Source of the DNA: CAVQND01 sp964653485
GTDB lineage: Bacteria > Verrucomicrobiota > Verrucomicrobiia > Limisphaerales > UBA8199
NCBI GenBank assembly: GCA_964653485.1
Contig: CAZZFF010000004.1
Location: 1-64,000, forward strand
DNA: 64,000 bases
Direction: 5' to 3'
The notes beneath the pieces are model-generated. The model made no database searches. It worked only from the letters and a program-made list of their open reading frames with translations, and was not told the origin of the DNA. Both the position numbers and the translations under genes were made by a program. Below, one piece after another: positions 15,614-23,700 of this stretch. The first letter of the stretch is position 1. Each line of letters begins with the position of its first letter.

Positions 15614-17326
15614 TCATGGAGCAACGATCATGGCGGCGAGTCTGGCTCGCGCTTGTTCGTAAGCCGCCGGGTCCTTGTCCCATTGGAAAAAGCTCCGGGT
15701 CAGCGAGCGAACCACGTTCTGGGCCTCTTCGGCTTTGCCCAACCTCTGGAGGATGGCCAGGTATTCGTAGTCCTGGATGGCATCACGCAGGGCCTTGAGG
15801 CGCAGGGTGGGCGCGACGCCATCGTAGCCGAGGGCGCGCGCCGGATAGACCAGCGAACCTTCGCCGTTGTAAACGATGCCCTTGGCGCCTTGTTGCGGGA
15901 GGCCGTTGCCCGTGAAGAAGGGCGCTTGGGTCCAGGGGTCCTCGGTCTGGCGCCAGTAGGACATGCCGCCCCAATAGAGCAGGCCTTTCATGCCGTCGCG
16001 CCAGGCCATCCAGGCGGGCACGCGGTAGTTGAGCAGGGGGAAGTCGATGTGCCACCACGGGGTCGGCGGCCCTTGGCAGAGTGCCGTGTAGGTCCAGACG
16101 GTCTCGCCCAGGGCCTGGCGCTTGGCCGCGCTCTCCTGGCGATGCAAGGAGAAGAGCGGACACCAGATGTCGACCGCGCCATAGAGATCGCCCCACGCGC
16201 TATCGGCGCCTTCATAGCCCGGTTCGGTCCAGGGCTGCTCGACCACGAGCACCTTGACGACCGACTTGGCCTCCCGGATGGCCTTGCCCCATTTTTGCAC
16301 GTAGCGGTAATCCTCCAGGGTGTTGGGCTCGTCCCTGAGGTAGGTGTAAAACAAGACGTTGGGCCGGTCGAGTTCCTTGGCCGCGCCGTCGAATGCGGCG
16401 AGCCAGGCGCGCAGGACGTCGCGCTGGGTTTCCGGGTCCTTGACGGCGCTGGAGGGATGGGGAGTAAGCAGGGCGTTGACGTGATAGCGGTCCACGAACC
16501 CGCGCAAGGCCTGCACCTGCCGGGCCGGGATTTGGAAGGAGCCGTCCGGCTGCGGCTTGGGAACGAGCGTTTCCGGGGGCGGAGTGGCGTTGAAGCGGTG
16601 TTCACTGAGCAGTTGGGCGCACTGGGCCTCGACCGCCGTCCAATCCGGAGGCTCCGGCCAATTCTCCGCCTTGGCGCGCTCGCGATAGTAATCCCGGAGG
16701 CGAGGCGAGCCGAACTCCGTCACCAGGGTTGGGGTCTCCGGCAAGGCGAAGTCCCACACTGTCAATGAAACCGGAATCTCCCGGTCGCCGCCGGCGGCGG
16801 TGACGCGATAGGCGCCGCGATAATCGCCCGGCGGCGCGTTGGTGGGAACGTAGAGGTCCACCCAAAAGCCATGCGTTTGGTTAGCGGGCAAATCGAAGGG
16901 CACCGCGACGAACCGCGCCCCTTCGAGCTGCTTTCCGGTCAGCGGGTTCCGGAACGGGATGAGCGGGTCGGGATACCAATCCGGTTTGAAACCCTCGTTT
17001 CGGTAGGTTCCGACTTCGAGATGAAGCTGGTGTTGGCGATAGAGCCGGGCGTCCTCATGGCGCAGCACCGCCCCGGCCGGTCCGTGGAGGTCCGCCGCTT
17101 CGAGGCTCACGCCGCTGAGCGGTTCGTCGGAGCGGAGGAGAATCTGGAAGCTCACCCACTGGTTGCGGGCGGCGGCGGGGCGGGCGGTCGTTTCCGCGCC
17201 GGGCGCGTCGCTGCGGAGGACGTGCCGGGTTTCCGTCAGGGTCCAGACGTGCCACTCCGCGCTCGCTGTCGGCACGGCGCCGAGGGAGATCAAAATGGCG
17301 AGGGAAAATGAGGGATTTGGTTTCAT
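15614..17326 (-). CDS. secreted DUF4091 protein (glycoside-hydrolase-like)
   Basis: 570 residues with a signal peptide at 1-23 (SFSLAILISLGAVPTASA). An N-terminal beta-sandwich (residues ~25-195) is followed by a TIM-barrel-like core. Signatures include FYTYLRDEPNTLEDY, with an acidic pair likely at the active site, VDIWCPLFSLH, and WMAWRDGMKGLLYWGG. The last segment LRLKALRDAIQDYEYLAIL is the hallmark of DUF4091. The substrate of this family is unknown. It lies downstream of the GH38-like gene, with a nitrilase remnant between them. Confidence 0.85.
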   Translation of the reverse strand: MKPNPSFSLAILISLGAVPTASAEWHVWTLTETRHVLRSDAPGAETTARPAAARNQWVSFQILLRSDEPLSGVSLEAADLHGPAGAVLRHEDARLYRQHQLHLEVGTYRNEGFKPDWYPDPLIPFRNPLTGKQLEGARFVAVPFDLPANQTHGFWVDLYVPTNAPPGDYRGAYRVTAAGGDREIPVSLTVWDFALPETPTLVTEFGSPRLRDYYRERAKAENWPEPPDWTAVEAQCAQLLSEHRFNATPPPETLVPKPQPDGSFQIPARQVQALRGFVDRYHVNALLTPHPSSAVKDPETQRDVLRAWLAAFDGAAKELDRPNVLFYTYLRDEPNTLEDYRYVQKWGKAIREAKSVVKVLVVEQPWTEPGYEGADSAWGDLYGAVDIWCPLFSLHRQESAAKRQALGETVWTYTALCQGPPTPWWHIDFPLLNYRVPAWMAWRDGMKGLLYWGGMSYWRQTEDPWTQAPFFTGNGLPQQGAKGIVYNGEGSLVYPARALGYDGVAPTLRLKALRDAIQDYEYLAILQRLGKAEEAQNVVRSLTRSFFQWDKDPAAYEQARARLAAMIVAP

Positions 17327-17358
17327 GTCGTTGGTCGGTTGGACAATGTTAATTCAAC

Positions 17359-17502
17359 TTAGGAGTAGCAGATCATGAGGCCGCACTCGTTGCCCCTCAG
17401 GTTGAAGGTAACCAACCGGTCCCCCGGCTGGTAGAAAGTGGGTTCGTGCCGGACCCCTTCATCCAACCAGTTCTCATCGGGCGCCAGATTAGCCGGCCGC
17501 GG
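17359..17502 (-). pseudogene. fragment of a carbon-nitrogen hydrolase (nitrilase family)
   Basis: An ATG-less frame between two genes reads ANLAPDENWLDEGVRHEPTF, then YQPGDRLVTFNLRGNECGLM, ICYS and stop. It matches the stretch before the nitrilase-family active site, where the family continues GLMICYD; here the catalytic region ends in Ser-stop. Both ends of the gene are missing. Confidence 0.45.
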
Positions 17503-17538
17503 CAGCCGTTGCCAAGCGCGTAATCCTGGCCTGCGGAT

Positions 17539-20058
17539 TCAGCGGATCAGCTTCACGGCCGCGAATCCGTAGCCGCGCGCGTTCAACGAGACTTTGCCCT
17601 GCTCGACGGCCAAAGCTCCCCGCTCGCGTTCGAGCAAATCCGTCGCGCGCGCAGCACGATAGCCGGGCGCAGTAACCACCACCGCTCCCGTTCTCCCGGC
17701 GGTTTCCCACAAGCGCACCACGGCTTGATCGGAGGCGGCGCCATCCGCCGGCTTCATGCAGGTCACCAGCGCGCGCATCGGGTCCACTTCCAGATGCGGC
17801 CGGTCCAGCCATTTCTTTGGGAGTCGGCCAGACGCCAGAGTCAGTGGGGCGGAGGCGTCTCGGCTCCAAGCCAGGGTTGCGGCGCTGTCATAGCCCGGCG
17901 CATGGGCGCGCAGCGAGTAGCGGAAACGGAAATGGGACTCGCCATCCTGGTCCTGGGTGACTTCCTTCCAATTCTGATCGTTGCCCAACGGCTCGAAGGC
18001 CAGCGCCCCTTGGTCCAGCCGCAACAGATATGCGTCCATGGTCGCCACGCTCACACCGATGCGGCCGGGCGGGGAATAGTCCACGAACCCCTGCACCCCA
18101 AACCGCCTTAAGTCCGCGCCGGACAGAAGGTCGCCCTCCGGTTCCAATTGGGGACGAAGCACCGCCCCGGTGGTTTCGATGCGGAGGTCGCGGGCGTAAT
18201 CGCCGACCGGGAAGAACGTGAGCAGCCGCTGCTCGTTGGTCGTGGGCGGCTTTTCGAGGAGGAGGTCAAAGTCCACCCGGTCCAGCGCGGCGTAGAGCGT
18301 GATGACGTTGGTCAGGCGGATGTCCCCAATATGACCGATAACACGCATTTGGGCGCGGACCGCGCCCAAGTCCGTTTGACATCGGACGTCGGATAAGAGG
18401 CGCTCCTGTCCGTCGTCAAAGACGGTTTGGCAGAGCGCGCGCCCCGAAGACGCGTCGCGCAGTTCCCGGCCGCTGGCCTTATGCACCAGGCTGGCTAGAC
18501 CACCGTTCGCAGTATCCACCCGCAGGCGATAAAACGGGCCTTCCAAGGTGGTCGCAGTGCCCGAGAATGGCGGCGCGGACCCCGTGATGGGTGTTGTCGT
18601 ATCGAAGGCGTATTCGCGAAATCCGAATGCCGGGACCTTCATGGCGACGAAGACCATTCTGCGCTGCGCGCCCTCCGATTGAACCTGGGAAGGCATGCCT
18701 TTTATCCCGGTCACGTCGGCCGGCACGGCGCACTCCACGAGGATATCGCGGGTGAAGCTCAGCGGATTGAATGCGGTGACGTGCCCGCGGTCCGCCTTGA
18801 GGCCGAGTTCGTCCCAGGCCTGGCTGGTCAGGCGCCGGCTGATGCCGCCGAGGGCCTCAGCCCACTCTCGGCGCAATTGGGCATTGTGACTCCTGTTCTT
18901 GGGGTTGGCACCGTTCCACGCGTGGTCCGAGAGCATCGCCCAGTTCCATTCGGCCTTCTCGCGGTCTCCCCGTGTCTCCGCCACGATGTTCGGTTCGGCC
19001 TGGCCGGCCAGGGCGACGAGAGACTCGGCGACCATGTAGGCGCGCTCGTTCTCGCGCAACGCGGCGGCGGTCCGGGCCAGACTCACCGGCCAACCTTGCC
19101 AGGACTGCCCGAAGCAACCACGGAGTTTGGACAAAAACGGCGACGCGGCCTCGACCGCGTCCACTTCCGCGCAGAACTGGGCCAGCGTGCCGTTCACCAA
19201 CTTCGCCGCGTTGGTCCCGGCGCCGTTGTACCCGAGGATGCCGTCGCCAAAGCCTCGGGCCTGTTTGTAGCTGTCAGGATTGATGTCCGAATGGGTGCCG
19301 CTGGCGAAGATCGTCCGCAATGGATATGCGGCCCCCAGTCCTTCGTAATGGGGAATCCACTCGGACGCCACGCGCTTGGGTTCCTTCAGCAAGTAACCGC
19401 CCTGGGAGTAGGACGCTTTCAGCGACGCCCACGGGTCCATCACCACGCGCACTTCACTGCCGTCCGGACCTTCCAGCCGGAACAGGGGTGGGTTCTTCAG
19501 CCCCTTGAAAGTCGAGTCGTAATCGAGGAAGGGGACGGAGAGCCAGCGGATGCCGCAGCCGGCCGCCAGTGTCGCCATGCCCCAGGGCAAGGAAGGCAAT
19601 TCGATGTGCTCGGCCACATCGATCGGCATACCGTGTTCCCGCTCCATCCGGCGCGCGGGATAGAAAACGCGCAAGGCGCCTTCCACGCTCTGGAACCCCC
19701 AAAGGGAATTGCAGAGGAACGGGCTCACACAGAAGCGGCCCTGGCGGATGCGCCGGAACAGCTCGTCCCGCCGCTGAGGGCATTTTTCCAAGAACGCCTC
19801 CACCTCGATGAAGGCCGTGGCGTTGTAATGGTCCCGATCCTCCAATGGCAGCGCATCGGTGCGGGTCATTTCGTCGAGATGCGCTGCGATGAGGTCCGCA
19901 AAGGCCTGGCGGGTCTGGGCTTGGGTGAAGCCCCAGGTCACGTCCGGGCACGTGTCATTGGCGATGAGGATGCGCCAGGGAGGAGCGGCGGCGGCGAGGA
20001 GCTGAAGCGCGGACAGGGCGCCGGTTGCGAGGATGAGCGCCAGCGCGAGCGTCTTCAT
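17539..20058 (-). CDS. secreted GH38-like / DUF5054 glycosidase
   Basis: 839 residues, signal peptide about 1-25 (LALILATGALSALQLLAAA). The N-terminal barrel resembles GH38/DUF5054: NDTCPDVTWGF sits where the metal-binding HxD motif is expected, then AEHIELPSLPWGMATL and a GIRWLSVPFLDYDSTF-type region. A three-helix part (LSDHAWNGANPKNRS) follows, and then a long beta-rich half typical of alpha-mannosidase C-termini. The zinc-ligand His appears replaced by Cys. Members attack alpha-mannosides or related glycans. A small DUF3303-like gene lies 26 bases upstream. Confidence 0.7.
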   Translation of the reverse strand: MKTLALALILATGALSALQLLAAAAPPWRILIANDTCPDVTWGFTQAQTRQAFADLIAAHLDEMTRTDALPLEDRDHYNATAFIEVEAFLEKCPQRRDELFRRIRQGRFCVSPFLCNSLWGFQSVEGALRVFYPARRMEREHGMPIDVAEHIELPSLPWGMATLAAGCGIRWLSVPFLDYDSTFKGLKNPPLFRLEGPDGSEVRVVMDPWASLKASYSQGGYLLKEPKRVASEWIPHYEGLGAAYPLRTIFASGTHSDINPDSYKQARGFGDGILGYNGAGTNAAKLVNGTLAQFCAEVDAVEAASPFLSKLRGCFGQSWQGWPVSLARTAAALRENERAYMVAESLVALAGQAEPNIVAETRGDREKAEWNWAMLSDHAWNGANPKNRSHNAQLRREWAEALGGISRRLTSQAWDELGLKADRGHVTAFNPLSFTRDILVECAVPADVTGIKGMPSQVQSEGAQRRMVFVAMKVPAFGFREYAFDTTTPITGSAPPFSGTATTLEGPFYRLRVDTANGGLASLVHKASGRELRDASSGRALCQTVFDDGQERLLSDVRCQTDLGAVRAQMRVIGHIGDIRLTNVITLYAALDRVDFDLLLEKPPTTNEQRLLTFFPVGDYARDLRIETTGAVLRPQLEPEGDLLSGADLRRFGVQGFVDYSPPGRIGVSVATMDAYLLRLDQGALAFEPLGNDQNWKEVTQDQDGESHFRFRYSLRAHAPGYDSAATLAWSRDASAPLTLASGRLPKKWLDRPHLEVDPMRALVTCMKPADGAASDQAVVRLWETAGRTGAVVVTAPGYRAARATDLLERERGALAVEQGKVSLNARGYGFAAVKLIR

Positions 20059-20084
20059 CGGTTGGGTTCATGTCGGTTTGAGCC

Positions 20085-20360
20085 TTATCTTATGCCGGTT
20101 TCCAAGTAGGTCTCCCAGGCCTTCTCCGAAGGAACGACCGGAAAGACATCGAACGTCAGCTCCGGCCAATCGGCGGTATAGCGCAGGATGGACTCGGCCG
20201 AGTCAGTCTCGAAATGGACCACCACTCGTCCTCCCTGGACGTCCAGATAGCTCCGCACGTCTTTGAAGGCTGAGGGATAGGTGTAGTTCCGCCGACGGGA
20301 CACGATTTCCTTGGCGGTCAAGGGTTCCCGGACAAAAGTGGCGATCGCGACGTAGTGCAT
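20085..20360 (-). CDS. small uncharacterised protein (DUF3303-like)
   Basis: 91 residues, MHYVAIATFVREPLTAKEIV... The pattern of a short beta-alpha-beta ferredoxin-like protein (VVVHFETDSAESILRYTADW, then a Pro-rich strand) resembles DUF3303, which is often found as a small stand-alone protein. No catalytic motif. It ends 26 bases before the GH38-like gene and is probably transcribed with it. Confidence 0.5.
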   Translation of the reverse strand: MHYVAIATFVREPLTAKEIVSRRRNYTYPSAFKDVRSYLDVQGGRVVVHFETDSAESILRYTADWPELTFDVFPVVPSEKAWETYLETGIR

Positions 20361-20737
20361 AGGTACTTCCTCTCATCACGCTCGCTCATACCGCTCTGTC
20401 CTGCAAGGGGAAAAACACTTGGGCCGACCAGGCTGGGCGGTGGACAACGTGGTATTTTGGGGTGCGCCGGCAGAGCAAAGCGACGACGGCGCCTTCGGCC
20501 GCGCGGGACATCCGAGACGCCAGACGCCGCCGGAGCCAAAGCGGTGTCGCGCGTTGCTTGCCACCGCACTCCTAAACGGCCTGCCCGGGACCTTCTTCCC
20601 TGGGAAACCGTGTTTTGTTACTTGCTACATGCAGCCAGTAAGCTTACGAAAACCTCTGTGTTTGCTGGGCTTTTTGGAAATCGCCGGGGAAGTCAGGCTA
20701 GCGGCGCTCTGGCGAGACGCCGCTACGTTGGCGTTGG
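20361..20737. other. intergenic region, no gene recognised
   Basis: About 377 bases between two minus-strand genes. Frames crossing it (for instance LGCPARPKAPSSLC on the minus strand) lack domains and ribosome sites. Imperfect GC-rich dyads are present around 20470-20545, but only one copy is in the window, so a dispersed repeat cannot be shown. Confidence 0.4.
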
Positions 20738-23700
20738 TCAAGGCGCCGGGATCTCCTCGATGCGGTAGAACCGCCTTTCGTAGTTTGTGGAGGCCGGGTC
20801 CACGAACTGGAGGAGCCCGTTCGTTATCGAAAGGCCAATGCCCAACACGGTCCAGGTCTTAAAGTTGGTGCTGGCCAGCGCTCGGAAGGCGGACAGATCG
20901 CTCGGCAGCAGGGCTCCGCCGTCGGCGTCGCCGGAGAGAAGCCTAAAGGTCCCGCCGCCGCCGATGGAGGGCGAGGTCAGTTTCTGAGGGACGCGCACGT
21001 AAACGAGGGCATTGCTGCTGGAGGCGAAGCCGGCCGGATTGCTCGCATTCGCCCAATAGGAGCCCGAGGTGCGGCGGGTCGCATTTGTCAGGACGAGGCT
21101 CGTCGAGGTCGCGCCCGGGAGATTGATCCCACTCTTGGTCCACTGATAGGACATTGGGGAAATGCCCGATGCGGCCACCGTTAGAACAAGGTCCGCGCCC
21201 ATGGAAACGGTCTGGCCGACGGGTTGGAGGGTAATGACCGGTCGATCGGGTATAAAGGAGACCTGGTCGAGCCATGCGGTGTCCTGTCCGCCGCCGGCAG
21301 CGCCGCTCGAGGTCTTGGCGAAGACCCATTGCAGGGTGTGGGTGCCCGCAGGCACCGAATAGCTCAGGAGTTGCCAGCCCACCTCGCCCGAGACGCTGGT
21401 CTCGACCGTGCCGTCGGAGGCGAAGACGAGATAATCGTACCCCTTCTCGGAAGAGACTTTCCACCAGAACCGCAAGGCGCCGGGCCCGGTCACGTAGGTC
21501 CAGATCGAGGACTGCTGGCCGGTGTTGATATGCGCGGATTGAGCGGCGACGACGCCATCATGAGTCACATTGGTTTCCACCCACCAACCGGCGTCGCCGG
21601 CGGCGCTCCAGACCAGGCCGGTGGTGTTAAGGGCCTGGGCGAGGGAGGGGAGGACAACGAGTTGGGCGACGCGGCTGGTCGCCGTGCCGAAGGAATTGGT
21701 CACGATGACCCGGTAGCCGCCGGCATTTGCGGGCTGAATGCCGCTGAGAGTGAACCGCTGCCCGGTGGCGCCCGGGAGGTTGGTCCCATTAAGTTGCCAG
21801 AGGTAGCTGAGCGGGCGGGCGCCCGAGGCAACGACGCTGAAGAGGGTCGTGCCACCCAGCTCGGCCGCGCGGTCGGGAGGCGGGGATTGGATGGTTGCCA
21901 CCGGGGCCGCCACCGCAGCCAGGTTGTGGTAGTCGCCGCAGGCGATATCGATCACGTTGGTCAGGCCGGCGGGGACTTCGGCCATGCCCAGGGAGGCGGC
22001 CAGCAATCCCCAGGAGAGGACGGTGCCATCCGGCTTGAGGGCCAGGTTGTGGAGGAAACCGGCCGCGACGGCGCTGACCGGGGGCATGCCCGAGGGCAGG
22101 TCATCCGAGTCGAGCGAAACGAGGGCGCCACTGCTATTAAGGGCGAGGCACCCGCCCGAGCCGGCGGCCACGCCGACAAAACGCGAACCGAGCGGGACAA
22201 CATCTGTCTCGCCCCACCGGACGAGCGTGCCGTCCGACCTGATCCCGATGATATTCGAGCCCGCGGAGGCGATGGCGATCAGGCCGGTTGCCGCGCCGGG
22301 GACGATGTTGACCGCCGAGGTGCCGCCCCAGACGACCACGCTCCCGTCGCCTTTCAAGGCGATGCTGTGGTAGTCGCCGGCGGCTATGGCCACCACATTG
22401 TTCAAGCCCACCGGGACATTTGTCTCACCGTACTGCCCCAGCCCCCATGCGGCGATGGTCCCGTCGGCCTTGAGCGCCAGGCTATGGTAGCCGCCGGCGG
22501 CGATCGCCACCACGTTCTGCAAACCGGCCGGGACGATGGACTGGCCGAAATCCGGGTCGGCGCCGACGGTGGCGCCGGCGCCCCAGGCCACAACGGTCCC
22601 ATCCGCCTTGAGGGCGAGGGAATGGAAACCGCCGCCGGCGACGCGCACGACGCCGCTCAGTCCGGCCGGGACCATGGATTGGCCGAAGTTAGGGTTGCCG
22701 GAGCGGTCGGCGCCGGCGCCCCAGGCGAGTATCTGGGCCGAACTGAGGCTGGCAACGGCACTGGTGGCCGTTCCCAACGGGTTGCTCACGACGACGTAGT
22801 AGTCCTCGGTTTGATTGGCTGAAAGGCCGCTGAGCGTGAGCGCTGTGTTGGTTGCTCCGGGGATGCTCGCGCCGGCGGTGTACCACTGGTAGGTCAAGGG
22901 GCCGGAGCCGCCGGCGAGGACTTGAAGATTGACCTGCCCGCCCAGATAGCCGGTCTGGCCCTGGGGCTGAACCAGCAGATAAGGGGGTTGGTCCACCAGC
23001 GTCAGGGTCGCTAAGGCGCTTGCCGCGACCCCAACGGCGTTGCTGACCACGACGCGGCAATCGCCGGCTTGCCCGGCTTCCGGAAGAATCAGCACCTGGC
23101 TGGTGGCTCCAGGCAGGTTCGTCCCGTTGAGTTGCCATTGGTAGGACAGTGGCAGCGCGCCGGACGCCGCGGCCCTGAACGCCGCGCGGGTCCCTCGGTA
23201 AACCGTCAAGCCGACGGGGGGCTGCGTGATGGACGGCGCGCCCCATCCAACGAGTGCGAGGCTGTGGGCCGTGCCGGCGCTGACGGCCGCCATGCGGGTC
23301 TGACTCGTCGGCGCCATGGCCTGGCCCAGGTCCGGGTAAAGACCCGAGTTCACGCTGCCCGCGCCCCAGCCGACGATGGAGCCATCCGTTTTCAAGGCCA
23401 GGGAGTGCAAACCGCCCGCGGCGATGGAGACCACGTTGGAGAGCCCGGCGGGGACCGAGGTCTGGCCGTGGCTGTTGTCACCCCAGGCGGTGACCGTTCC
23501 GTCGCCGAGCAAGGCCAGGCAATGCAAGTCGCCCGCGGCAATGGCGACCACGTTCGCGAGGTAGGGGGGCACATTGGTTTGGCCGTGCCGATTGTCACCC
23601 CAGGCGAAGACCGTTCCCTGGCCGCCGAGTGCCAGGCTGTAATCGGCGCCCGCGGCAATCGCCACAACATTGGTCAGCCAGCCCGGCACGGCCGTCTGGC

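Noticed and set aside
18679..20109. 476-codon plus-strand frame
   Set aside because: Antisense to the GH38-like gene; no domain.
21224..22822. 532-codon plus-strand frame
   Set aside because: Antisense to the giant RCC1 protein; repeats in it mirror the RCC1 repeats.
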